The notes beneath the pieces are model-generated. The model did not search any database. It saw nothing but the letters and a program-made list of their open reading frames with translations, and had not been told where the DNA came from. Below, in pieces: positions 51,382-59,346 of a stretch of DNA of 64,000 nucleotides (position 1 is the stretch's first letter; every line of letters starts with the position of its first letter). The translations under genes and the position numbers were made by a program. The DNA is from Pseudocitrobacter cyperus (lineage in GTDB: Bacteria; Pseudomonadota; Gammaproteobacteria; Enterobacterales; Enterobacteriaceae). Location: NCBI RefSeq assembly GCF_039889165.1, contig NZ_JAYMYY010000001.1, positions 868,001 to 932,000 on the forward strand, read 5' to 3'.

Positions 51382-52290
51382 CTAATCCTCCTCCATTCGT
51401 TGATATTCCTGCACCAGAAAATCCACCAACGCGCGAACGGAAGGCAATAGCCCTCGCCTTGATGCAAATACCGCATGAATCACCTCGCGGCGCGGCTGCC
51501 ACTCCTCCAGTACCGTGACAAGCTGCCCGGACGCCAACTGTTCACGCACCAGCAACAGCGGTAGTTGGACAATCCCCACGCCAGCCACAGCGGCCTCGCG
51601 CAGGGCCAGCATATCGCTTGTCACCAGCCGTGGCGTAAACCAGACCTCGGCTCTCGCCCCGTTTGGCCCGCTTAATTCCCATTTATGCTGCTTGCCCGCC
51701 CCCATACTTAACCCGGGCCATTCACTCAACGCTGAAGGCGCTGTCGGTTGCCCCATTTGCGACACCAGTCCGGGGCTGGCAACCAGCCGATGGCCGCGAT
51801 CCGCCAGCACACGCATCACCAAATCGCTGTCTTCAATAGGACGTGGACGCACCCGGATCGCAATATCAATGCCTTCCCCCACCACATCCACTCGCCGGTT
51901 AGTCGCCTCCAGATGCAAATTCACCCCAGGATAACGCACCATAAATTTCGCCAGCATCGGCCCAACATGCACATGCAACAGCGTTACCGGGCAGGCAATT
52001 TTTACCGTACCACGCGGTTCAGACTGTAACGTCGCAACGGCCTCCTGCGCCGCTTCGGCCTCAACCAGCATCGCTTTACAGTGCTGATAGAACGTCTGCC
52101 CGACCTCCGTCACTGTGAAATGCCGGGTCGTGCGATGAATCAACTGCACACCCAGTCGTGCCTCCAGTTGTGCAATGCGGCGGCTCAGTTTCGATTTTGG
52201 CTGATCGAGCGCCCTGCCCGCTGCCGCAAAACCACCGTGATCCACCACCTTCACGAACCACGCAAAATCATTGAGATCCTGCATACCCAC
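51382..52290 (-). CDS. LysR-family regulator of the pirin cassette
   Basis: A 302-residue LysR regulator with N-terminal helix-turn-helix (FAAAGRALDQPKSKLSRRIAQLEARLGVQLIHRTTRHF) and a C-terminal effector domain. It is divergent from the pirin gene, with about 108 bases between, and LysR regulators beside pirin genes are common in proteobacteria. It therefore likely controls the two following genes. The ligand is not known. Confidence 0.88.
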   Translation of the reverse strand: MGMQDLNDFAWFVKVVDHGGFAAAGRALDQPKSKLSRRIAQLEARLGVQLIHRTTRHFTVTEVGQTFYQHCKAMLVEAEAAQEAVATLQSEPRGTVKIACPVTLLHVHVGPMLAKFMVRYPGVNLHLEATNRRVDVVGEGIDIAIRVRPRPIEDSDLVMRVLADRGHRLVASPGLVSQMGQPTAPSALSEWPGLSMGAGKQHKWELSGPNGARAEVWFTPRLVTSDMLALREAAVAGVGIVQLPLLLVREQLASGQLVTVLEEWQPRREVIHAVFASRRGLLPSVRALVDFLVQEYQRMEED

Positions 52291-52398
52291 CTCATCGTTC
52301 TATTTTTGGAACAGTGTAGCGCTATTTCGCTATCTACCGGGTTATTGGTTCAAATTATAAGCTTAATCACATCAGAAACAGACTTACAGGAGAGAACG

Positions 52399-53259
52399 AT
52401 GAAACAAATTACAGGCGTTTATACCGCCCCCGCGCCGCACTGGGTGGGTAATGGTTTTCCGGTGCGTTCGCTGTTTTCTTACCAAAGTCATGGCGAGTCG
52501 TTGAGCCCCTTTTTGCTGCTTGACTACGCCGGGCCCTATACCTTCCCGGCTGGCAGCGAGAAACGCGGTGTGGGTGAGCATCCCCATCGCGGGTTTGAAA
52601 CCGTCACCCTTGTCTATGCCGGAGAAGTGGAACACCGCGACTCAACAGGCAAAGGCGGCGTGATAGGCCCAGGTGACGTCCAGTGGATGACGGCGGGCGC
52701 GGGGATCCTGCATGAAGAGTTCCACTCTGAAGCATTCACCCGCAGCGGCGGCGAACTGAAGATGATCCAGTTATGGGTCAACTTACCCGCCAGGGACAAG
52801 ATGGCGACACCTGGCTACCAGAGCATCAGTGCCGGGGCGATTCCGCAGGTTGAATTACCCGATAACAGCGGATCGCTTCGCGTGATTGCAGGTCGTTATC
52901 AGGATGCCAACGGCCCGGCACACACGTTTTCCCCTCTCAATGTATGGGATATGCAACTGACACAGGGGCATCACCTGTCTCTGAGCCAGCCGAATGGCTG
53001 GAGTACGGCACTGGTGGTGCTCAAAGGGGAAATCGAAGTAAACGGCGCTGAAAGGGCTCGCGAAGGGCAACTGATGGTATTGAGTCAGCAGGGAGAGGCG
53101 TTTCATCTTCATGCGCATACCGATGCCAGCGTATTGCTGCTGGCGGGTGAACCGTTACAGGAACCGATAGTCGGCTACGGCCCGTTTGTCATGAACAACA
53201 AAGCGCAAATTGCCGAGGCGATTCGCGATTTTAACTCAGGTCACTTTGGCCAAATCTAA
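52399..53259 (+). CDS. Pirin family protein (quercetinase-like)
   Basis: A 286-residue bicupin. The N-terminal cupin has the metal motif GEHPHRGFETVTLVYAGEVEHRDS and GILHEEFHSE (His, His, His, Glu), so metal binding looks intact; some bacterial pirins, such as E. coli YhhW, cleave quercetin. AGGAGAG precedes the ATG. It is followed by the hydrolase after 18 bases, so the two are probably cotranscribed. Confidence 0.9.
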   Translation: MKQITGVYTAPAPHWVGNGFPVRSLFSYQSHGESLSPFLLLDYAGPYTFPAGSEKRGVGEHPHRGFETVTLVYAGEVEHRDSTGKGGVIGPGDVQWMTAGAGILHEEFHSEAFTRSGGELKMIQLWVNLPARDKMATPGYQSISAGAIPQVELPDNSGSLRVIAGRYQDANGPAHTFSPLNVWDMQLTQGHHLSLSQPNGWSTALVVLKGEIEVNGAERAREGQLMVLSQQGEAFHLHAHTDASVLLLAGEPLQEPIVGYGPFVMNNKAQIAEAIRDFNSGHFGQI

Positions 53260-53277
53260 CAACACGAGGTAAATAAC

Positions 53278-53955
53278 ATGTCTACTCCCGCTAATTTTAA
53301 TGGTGCTCGCCCGGTTATTGACGTTAACGACGCCGCGATGCTGTTGATTGATCACCAAAGCGGCCTGTTCCAGACCGTCGGTGATATGCCGATGCCAGAA
53401 CTGCGTGCCCGTGCTGCCGCGCTGGCTAAAATGGCGGCGCTCGCAAAACTGCCGGTCATCACAACGGCCTCGGTGCCACAGGGGCCGAATGGGCCGCTGA
53501 TCCCGGAGATCCACCAAAATGCTCCCCATGCACAGTATGTTGCCCGTAAAGGGGAAATCAACGCCTGGGATAACCCGGAGTTTGTCGCCGCAGTGAAAGC
53601 GACCGGACGCAGCACCTTGATTATTGCAGGCACAATCACCAGCGTCTGTATGGCTTTCCCGGCGATCGCCGCTGCTGCAGAAGGTTACAAAGTTTTTGCG
53701 GTTATTGATGCTTCAGGCACCTACAGCAAGATGGCGCAGGAGATCACGCTGGCTCGGGTTGTTCAGGCGGGTGTCGTTCCTATGGATACTGCCTCGGTCG
53801 CCTCTGAATTACAGGGCACCTGGAATCGTGAAGATGCCGCAGAGTGGGCGGAGGTCTACACCCACATCTTCCCGGCTTATCAGTTGCTGATCGAAAGCTA
53901 CGGTAAAGCGCAAGAGGTGGTTAAAAACAACGAATTGCTCGATTCACAGCGCTAA
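53278..53955 (+). CDS. Isochorismatase-family (YcaC-like) hydrolase
   Basis: A 225-residue cysteine hydrolase: catalytic Asp in MLLIDHQSGLF, Lys in VARKGEINAWDN region, and Cys in IAGTITSVCMAFPAIAAAAEGYKVFAVIDASGTYS. It is nearer to E. coli YcaC, of unknown substrate, than to true isochorismatases. With the pirin it forms a two-gene unit which might act on an aromatic or phenolic compound; that is inference. Confidence 0.88.
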   Translation: MSTPANFNGARPVIDVNDAAMLLIDHQSGLFQTVGDMPMPELRARAAALAKMAALAKLPVITTASVPQGPNGPLIPEIHQNAPHAQYVARKGEINAWDNPEFVAAVKATGRSTLIIAGTITSVCMAFPAIAAAAEGYKVFAVIDASGTYSKMAQEITLARVVQAGVVPMDTASVASELQGTWNREDAAEWAEVYTHIFPAYQLLIESYGKAQEVVKNNELLDSQR

Positions 53956-54030
53956 TGCCCTTCTCCGTTCACCGGTGAACGGAGATATGCTTATTGCTTA
54001 ACCGAACGAAAGATAATTGAGAAATTATGC

Positions 54031-54059
54031 TTGACCGTTTTAGGGCAACTCCCTATAGT
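54031..54059 (+). promoter_or_regulatory. Promoter of the second tRNA-Ser copy
   Basis: TTGACC and TATAGT with 17-base spacing, then a GC-rich discriminator (AGCGCCCC). The region differs from the first promoter except near the discriminator and the last bases before the tRNA. Confidence 0.8.
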
Positions 54060-54102
54060 AGCGCCCCGTTGCCACCCAAGCAGTTCGGCAGCAAAACAAT
54101 AT

Positions 54103-54190
54103 GGTGAGGTGTCCGAGTGGCTGAAGGAGCACGCCTGGAAAGTGTGTATACGGCAACGTATCCGGGGTTCGAATCCCCGCCTCACCGCCA
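54103..54190 (+). tRNA. serX: tRNA-Ser (anticodon GGA), copy 2
   Basis: Identical over all 88 bases to the copy 3350 bases upstream, again with encoded CCA and anticodon GGA. E. coli K-12 has one serX here. This copy abuts phoH, as serX does in E. coli, so the upstream copy and the cassette may be the added part. Confidence 0.97.
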
Positions 54191-54475
54191 TATTTTAAGA
54201 AGAGCTCGTGTGAAAACACGGGCTTTTTTTTCGCATGTTGCTCAGGTGCAGCCTGCTCCCCTCACCCCGGCCCTCTCCCCAGAGGGGCGAGGGAGAAAAC
54301 CAGAGCCGGACTCAACAGCGGACACATTCTATCCCGCTGATAGAATCCCCGCTTCACCGCCATATTCAAAGAGAAGCTCGCATTTATATGCGTTTTTTTT
54401 CGCATGTTGCTTAGGTGCAGCTTGCTCCCCTCACCCCGGCCCTCTCCCAAAGGGAGAGGGAGAAAAACGGCGCTA
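54179..54475 (+). repeat. Second tRNA-linked repeat array (about 1.7 units)
   Basis: A diverged version of the upstream array: units start at 54179 and 54351 (period 172), the second with GCTTCACCGCCA instead of GCCTCACCGCCA. The tail is cut short after the palindrome. Together with the array at 50829 it shows that the repeat came with, or spread with, the tRNA. Confidence 0.85.
54203..54231 (+). terminator. Terminator of tRNA-Ser copy 2
   Basis: AGCTCGTGT/ACACGGGCT stem, loop GAAA, then eight T. The stem differs from that of copy 1 yet still pairs, which points to selection for the hairpin. Confidence 0.88.
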
Positions 54476-54534
54476 AGCATACAAACAGTGCGGTCTGTCC
54501 CCTCTCCCTCCGGGAGAGGGTTAGGGTGAGGGGA
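54426..54534. repeat. Long palindromic CCCTCACCC-type repeat
   Basis: The left arm starts CCCCTCACCCCGGCCCTCTCCC and the right arm ends GGGAGAGGG-TTAGGGTGAGGGG, complementary with few mismatches around about 65 bases. Similar GGGAGAGGGTTAGGGTGAGG palindromes recur in many enterobacterial genomes as intergenic repeats. Each tandem unit here holds the left arm. Confidence 0.7.
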
Positions 54535-54564
54535 AAATACCGCACAGCCCCCCCAAAAAACGCC

Positions 54565-54592
54565 AAAGCCCGGTCGCCCGGGCTTTGCAAAA
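54565..54592. terminator. phoH terminator
   Basis: AAAGCCCGG/CCGGGCTTT-type stem with A and T runs on the sides, just after the phoH stop. Confidence 0.8.
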
Positions 54593-54604
54593 CACCTTCC
54601 TACC

Positions 54605-55393
54605 TCAGTAGTACGCTTGCAGCGTCCGCTGACACAAGGCCGAGCGCACACAATCCTCTTTCGTAAAGCGTACAACGCCTACCATCTCATCTTCTTCAAA
54701 GCGTTCCAGCGCATCGCTTAACCCCGACAACACCCCGCGCGGCAGGTCGCACTGAGTAATATCGCCGTTGACGATAACCGTCACGTTCTCCCCGAGGCGC
54801 GTCAAAAACATCTTCATTTGCGCAGCGGTGACATTCTGAGCCTCGTCAAGAATGACCACCGCATTTTCAAATGTACGTCCGCGCATATAGGCGAACGGCG
54901 CGATTTCCACCTTGCCGATTTCCGGGCGCAGGCAGTACTGCATAAAGGACGCCCCCAACCGCTTCACCAGCACGTCATAAACGGGGCGGAAGTACGGTGC
55001 GAACTTCTCGGAGATATCACCGGGCAGGAAGCCGAGATCTTCGTCGGCCTGCAATACCGGGCGGGTAACGATTATCCTCTCCACATCCTTATGAATCAGC
55101 GCTTCAGCCGCTTTTGCTGCACTTATCCAGGTTTTACCACAGCCCGCCTCGCCGGTAGCGAAGATAAGCTGTTTGCTTTCAATTGCATTCAGGTAGTGCG
55201 CCTGAGCGTCATTGCGGGCTTTAATCAGCGAGTTATCGCGGCTGTCCCGCGCCATACCGATAGATTCCACGCCACTCATCTGCACAAGCGAGGTGACTGA
55301 TTCTTCTTCACGCTGTTTATGGCTACGCGAATCCCGTCTCAGCACACGCTTTGCTTCACGACGAGCTTTAGTCACTGCTTTTTGTCTTCCCAT
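54605..55393 (-). CDS. phoH: PhoH family ATPase (phosphate starvation-inducible)
   Basis: PhoH is a cytoplasmic P-loop ATPase with helicase-like core; the E. coli gene is part of the Pho regulon. From MGRQKAVTKARREAKRVLRRDSR the product is 262 residues. Walker A is FATGEAGCGKTWISA and Walker B VVILDEAQNV. AAGGTG lies before this start; a frame extending 49 codons upstream is open but not conserved in type. Confidence 0.92.
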   Translation of the reverse strand: MGRQKAVTKARREAKRVLRRDSRSHKQREEESVTSLVQMSGVESIGMARDSRDNSLIKARNDAQAHYLNAIESKQLIFATGEAGCGKTWISAAKAAEALIHKDVERIIVTRPVLQADEDLGFLPGDISEKFAPYFRPVYDVLVKRLGASFMQYCLRPEIGKVEIAPFAYMRGRTFENAVVILDEAQNVTAAQMKMFLTRLGENVTVIVNGDITQCDLPRGVLSGLSDALERFEEDEMVGVVRFTKEDCVRSALCQRTLQAYY

Positions 55394-55879
55394 GGATAGC
55401 ACCTTGAGTTGTAGGTTTACATCACACGTGCCGTTGGCAGCACGATTATGCGCACGAACGTCTGAGGTTTGGCTTCCTTGTAAGCCATTGCTTGCCTGTC
55501 GAACAGACGTGAAATCACGACTACGCGCATCGCGTTCCACATCGGGAAAGAGAGTATTTTTTTAGAATGCGAGAATTTTGAGGTGACGAAATCGCTGCCG
55601 GAGTCAGGGCCTCCGCGCGGGTTAGTGCGGTTACTCTTGTTACTCTGTCCGGTAAAGGACGCTACCATTCGCGATCTCCATAGTGAAACTGCATCACAGA
55701 CGGGAACTACCGCTAATCTATTAAATACATCAAAAATTATTAATAATGCAACTTAAAAATAACAAATGAGATCTCATTCGTTCACATATAGTTTCTTGCA
55801 TTTATATTACAGAATTATATCAATGGGATAGAAATGTGAAAAAAATTTTGTGAAGGCCTGCCCAATCGGGCAGGCCTGT
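55394..55879. other. phoH upstream region
   Basis: 486 bases with no convincing gene. It contains an AT-rich part (55690-55850), and at 55761-55782 a 22-base palindrome with one mismatch pair, centred on ATGAGATCTCAT. I could not find a clean pair of Pho boxes. Confidence 0.55.
55854..55877 (-). terminator. efeB terminator
   Basis: Perfect ten-base stem AGGCCTGCCC/GGGCAGGCCT with a four-base loop; a T-rich run follows on the minus strand. Confidence 0.88.
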
Positions 55880-57139
55880 TCAGGCTTCCAGCAGAGATTG
55901 CCCAAGCCAGGATGAAGAAGAGGATACGCCTGGCAGCACAAAGAAGTAGCCACCGCCGATAGGCTTGACATACTCCTCCAGCGCTTCACCGTTCAACCGC
56001 TTCTGTACTGTCAGAAATCCTTTTTCGAGGTCGTGTTGATAGCATACGAAGAGCAACCCCATATCCAACTGCCCCGACTGAGTGACGCCGAGGGAGTAAC
56101 TGTATCCCCTGCGCATCATCAGGCTGGATTGCGTGTCTGGCGTGCGCGGGTTTGCCAGCCGGATATGACTATCCAGCGCGATAACCTCACCTTCCGGGTC
56201 GCGGCTGTAATCAGGCACATCATGTTCGTGCTGCATGCCCAGCGGCGCGCCGCTGCGTTTATCGCGGCCAAAGATGGTCTGCTGTTCTTTAAGCGGCGTG
56301 CGATCCCAGAACTCTACGTGGAACTGGATGATGCGCACCGCCTGATACGACCCGCCCACCGCCCATGCAGGTTCCTGCTGATCCTCCGTCACCCATACAA
56401 CCTCATCCATCAGCGTTTTATCGCCGCTATCCGGATTCGCCGTGCCGTCCTTAAAGCCCAGCAGGTTGACCGGGGTCTCTTTGCCTTTGCTACGCGCCGC
56501 ATGATCGGAGATAAACCCTTCCCGCTTCCAGCGCACACTCAGCAGATCCGGCGTATGTTTGATGATGTCACGCAGGGCATGGATAACCGTATCCTGAGTA
56601 TTGGCGCAGATTTGCAGCAGCAGGTCGCCGTGACATAACGAGGCATCCAGCGAGTCATTGGGAAAGCGCGTCATTTTTTGCAGCTTTTTCGGCGCCTGAG
56701 ATGCCAGCCCAAAGCGCTCATCAAACAGCGAATGGCCAACCGAAACCGTCATGGTCAGGTTATCCGGGGCGATCCACGCCCCCAGAATACCGGAGTCCAT
56801 CGGCGGCAGACGCGGATTAGGCGTATCCGGCGCCGGGCCGCCGGTGGTCAGGAAAGCGATACGATCGGTCAGCAGACGCATCAGCCGTTGCAGCTCAGCG
56901 CGATCGGATGCCAGCACATCGAACGCCACCAGCATCATCGACGCCTGCTGTGGCGTCAGCACGCCCGCCTGGTGCTTGCCATAAAATGGCTGTTTTTCGT
57001 CGCGCGCTGTCGGCACTGGCGCGGCGGTTTTCGCGCCGTGCGCCACCGGGCAGCCCCCGGCGATTGCCAGTAAGCCAATGCCTTTTAACAGCCGACGGCG
57101 TGAAGGTTCATCCACGCCCGTTTCAGGTCGTTGTGCCAT
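55880..57139 (-). CDS. efeB: Deferrochelatase/peroxidase EfeB
   Basis: A periplasmic DyP-type heme peroxidase that works with EfeUO in iron uptake. The 419-residue product has a twin-arginine signal (SRRRLLKGIGLLAIAGG) and the DyP motif GFKDGTANP; proximal heme-region motifs such as RRGYSYSLG are present. It is five bases after efeO, third in efeUOB. Confidence 0.95.
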   Translation of the reverse strand: MAQRPETGVDEPSRRRLLKGIGLLAIAGGCPVAHGAKTAAPVPTARDEKQPFYGKHQAGVLTPQQASMMLVAFDVLASDRAELQRLMRLLTDRIAFLTTGGPAPDTPNPRLPPMDSGILGAWIAPDNLTMTVSVGHSLFDERFGLASQAPKKLQKMTRFPNDSLDASLCHGDLLLQICANTQDTVIHALRDIIKHTPDLLSVRWKREGFISDHAARSKGKETPVNLLGFKDGTANPDSGDKTLMDEVVWVTEDQQEPAWAVGGSYQAVRIIQFHVEFWDRTPLKEQQTIFGRDKRSGAPLGMQHEHDVPDYSRDPEGEVIALDSHIRLANPRTPDTQSSLMMRRGYSYSLGVTQSGQLDMGLLFVCYQHDLEKGFLTVQKRLNGEALEEYVKPIGGGYFFVLPGVSSSSSWLGQSLLEA

Positions 57140-57144
57140 GATGC

Positions 57145-58260
57145 TTAGTCCAGCCCCAGGATCCCACGCAACTGCGCTAAGTCTTCCGCAAGCGTAGTAA
57201 TCGGCCCTTTCAGCGCGTTACGGTCGGCATCCGTCAATTTGTCATAGGTTTCAAAGCCATCTTTGGTGCGGTATTTCGCCAGAATAGCGTCCACTTTCTT
57301 AAAGTTGGCATCCACTTTCGCCAGCAGCGCGCTGTTCTCTTTTTGCAGTTGCGGGCGCAGCAGGTTGACAATTTTCTGCGCGCCGTCGATGTTGGCCTGG
57401 AAATCCCACAGGTCGGTGTGACTGTAGCGATCTTCTTCCCCGCTGATTTTACTGGCGGCGACCTCTTCGATAAGCCCCGCCGCACCGCCGACCACTTTTG
57501 ACGGCGGGAAGGCTAACTCAGCAATCCGCTTTTGCAAATCAAGCACATCGCTGTAAAGCTGGTCAGCATACTTCTCCATACCTTTGGTGCTGTTGTCGCC
57601 GAACAGCGCTTTTTCCAGACGGTGAAAACCGGTAAATTTCGGGTCAGCCGCCTTCTGCTCGTAATCGTCTTCGCGGGCGTCAATGCTGCCGTCGAGGTCA
57701 GAGAAAAGCTCTGCGATAGGTTCAATACGCTCATAGTACTGGCGCGTCGGCGCATACAGCGACTTCGCCTTCTCGATATCACCCGCTTTCACCGCATCGG
57801 CAAAGGCTTTGGTGCCTTTTACCAGTTCAGCCGTTTGCGCAGTCACATAGGCTTTATATTCGGTAATCGCCCCACCGAGGCTAAGGACGGTGTTCGCTTT
57901 CGCCGCATCCGCTGTCGCCGCGCCTTTGACAATCAACTTACCTTTAGGGTTGGTCAGCAGGCCGCAGGTCATCTCATATTCGCCCGGTTGCAGGTTGGCG
58001 GTCATCTTCTGGGTGAAGCCCGGCGCGATATTCTCACGCTCCTCCACCACCATCACGCCCTTGAGGATCTCCCACTCCAGCGCCTTCTGGCTGTGGTTCT
58101 GGATGATAAACTGCGTTTTCCCCGCATTTACTGTCAGCGTCATCGGTTCACACTGTTTGTCATTTACCGTGACGTTGACTTTGGGAATATCAGCAGCCTG
58201 CGAGCAAAATGCTAAAGAGCACAGCGCAGCAATAGCGCTATGGCGAAAAATAGTGGTCAT
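57145..58260 (-). CDS. efeO: Iron uptake periplasmic protein EfeO
   Basis: EfeO delivers iron to the permease EfeU. The 371-residue protein has a signal peptide (ending CSQA), an N-terminal cupredoxin-like domain (NVTVNDKQCEPMTLTVNAGKTQF) and a C-terminal M75 domain with the HxxE metal motif in FTGFHRLEKALFG. Length is close to E. coli EfeO (375). Confidence 0.95.
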   Translation of the reverse strand: MTTIFRHSAIAALCSLAFCSQAADIPKVNVTVNDKQCEPMTLTVNAGKTQFIIQNHSQKALEWEILKGVMVVEERENIAPGFTQKMTANLQPGEYEMTCGLLTNPKGKLIVKGAATADAAKANTVLSLGGAITEYKAYVTAQTAELVKGTKAFADAVKAGDIEKAKSLYAPTRQYYERIEPIAELFSDLDGSIDAREDDYEQKAADPKFTGFHRLEKALFGDNSTKGMEKYADQLYSDVLDLQKRIAELAFPPSKVVGGAAGLIEEVAASKISGEEDRYSHTDLWDFQANIDGAQKIVNLLRPQLQKENSALLAKVDANFKKVDAILAKYRTKDGFETYDKLTDADRNALKGPITTLAEDLAQLRGILGLD

Positions 58261-58295
58261 GTTCCATCCCTTTCAATGAGTAAAAGCCATTTGCC

Positions 58296-59129
58296 TTACG
58301 GGGCGATACGTGATGCTGCGTTTGGCACACGCGCCGGCCAGAAAAAGAGCGCCAGCGCAACAAGTAAATAGAGTAACCAGACAGCCACTTCGCTGACGCT
58401 TGGCGCTTCCTGGTAGCCAAATATGCCTTCCAGTAAGGTGCCAAAGAGCGAATGGGTGGTGAGCGTGCCGCTCAGGTCAAAAGCGACAGCCTGGAAGTGG
58501 TTCCACAACCCCGCCTCGTGGAAGGCGCGAATGGCTCCGGCAGCAAGACCCGCCGCCACCAGCAGAATAAACAGGCTGGTCCATTTGAAGAATGCGCCGA
58601 GGTTCAGGCGGATACCGCCCCAGTAAAGCAGGAAGCCAAGCACAATGGCCGTCGCCAGCCCAAGCACCGCGCCCAGCGGCGGCCAGATACCGAGATCCTG
58701 CTGGAATGCCGCCAGCAGGAAGAACACCGATTCAAGCCCTTCACGCGCCACGGCGAAAAAGACCATCATAACCAGCGCCCAGCCGTGATGATTCCCCCGC
58801 GCCAGCGCGTTATCCACCGCCTGCTCCAGTTGCTGTTTCACGTTACGTGAAACTTTTCGCATCCAGAACACCATCCACGTCAGGATCACAACGGCGATAA
58901 CCGCGACGATACCTTCAAACAGTTCTTGCTCTTTTTGCGGAAATTCGCCGGTGGTTTCGTTGATAAAAATGCCCAGTCCCAGGCAGAGCGCAGCAGCCAG
59001 TAAGACACCAATCCACATCGCGCCTATTAAGCCACCACGCTGTGTGCGTTTCAGATAGCTGGCGATAAGACTAACAATAAGCGCGGCTTCCAACCCTTCG
59101 CGCAGCATAATCAGAAAAGGCACAAACAT
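58296..59129 (-). CDS. efeU: Ferrous iron permease EfeU
   Basis: EfeU is an FTR1-like inner-membrane Fe2+ permease. The 277-residue sequence has seven hydrophobic segments and both REGLE iron motifs (MLREGLEAALIV and AREGLESVFF). In E. coli K-12 the gene is broken by a frameshift; here the frame is complete, so the efeUOB system should work. It is favoured at low pH and low iron in E. coli. Confidence 0.95.
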   Translation of the reverse strand: MFVPFLIMLREGLEAALIVSLIASYLKRTQRGGLIGAMWIGVLLAAALCLGLGIFINETTGEFPQKEQELFEGIVAVIAVVILTWMVFWMRKVSRNVKQQLEQAVDNALARGNHHGWALVMMVFFAVAREGLESVFFLLAAFQQDLGIWPPLGAVLGLATAIVLGFLLYWGGIRLNLGAFFKWTSLFILLVAAGLAAGAIRAFHEAGLWNHFQAVAFDLSGTLTTHSLFGTLLEGIFGYQEAPSVSEVAVWLLYLLVALALFFWPARVPNAASRIAP

Positions 59130-59187
59130 GTGAACGTCCTTAAATGTGAATCACAGTCAACACATGCAAAGAAAAGTAAATGTGAGT

Positions 59188-59206
59188 GATAGCGATTATC
59201 ATTACG
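59188..59206 (-). promoter_or_regulatory. Fur box-like site upstream of efeU
   Basis: GATAGCGATTATCATTACG matches the 19-base Fur consensus GATAATGATAATCATTATC at most positions and lies about 60 bases before efeU. Iron repression of efeUOB is known in E. coli. Confidence 0.75.
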
Positions 59207-59294
59207 CAAAGACGAAATTCAAGTGAAATATGTTGGAAATGATAAGTAAATGTAAAAGCGGAGAGGACGAAAAATGGCGGAGGGTATTTTGTTT

Positions 59295-59326
59295 ATTCGG
59301 CCTACATGAAGATCTGTAGGCCGAAT
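59295..59326 (-). terminator. putP-side hairpin
   Basis: Perfect 12-base arms ATTCGGCCTACA/TGTAGGCCGAAT with an eight-base loop, 20 bases past the putP stop; CGGCCTAC is also typical of REP tails. It could be a terminator or a REP-type element. Confidence 0.7.
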
Positions 59327-59346
59327 AAGAGGTTAAGCGGTAAGGT

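Noticed and set aside
50657..51385. 242-codon frame across tRNA-Ser and the tandem repeats
   Set aside because: It runs through a tRNA gene and terminators. Repeats of 171-172 bases keep it open only partly by chance; no evidence of translation, though the E. coli rtT array was once proposed to encode a small basic protein.
50753..54190. Integrative island with integrase at serX
   Set aside because: Direct tRNA repeats suggest it, but no integrase, excisionase or phage gene lies between them; recorded only as an accessory cassette.
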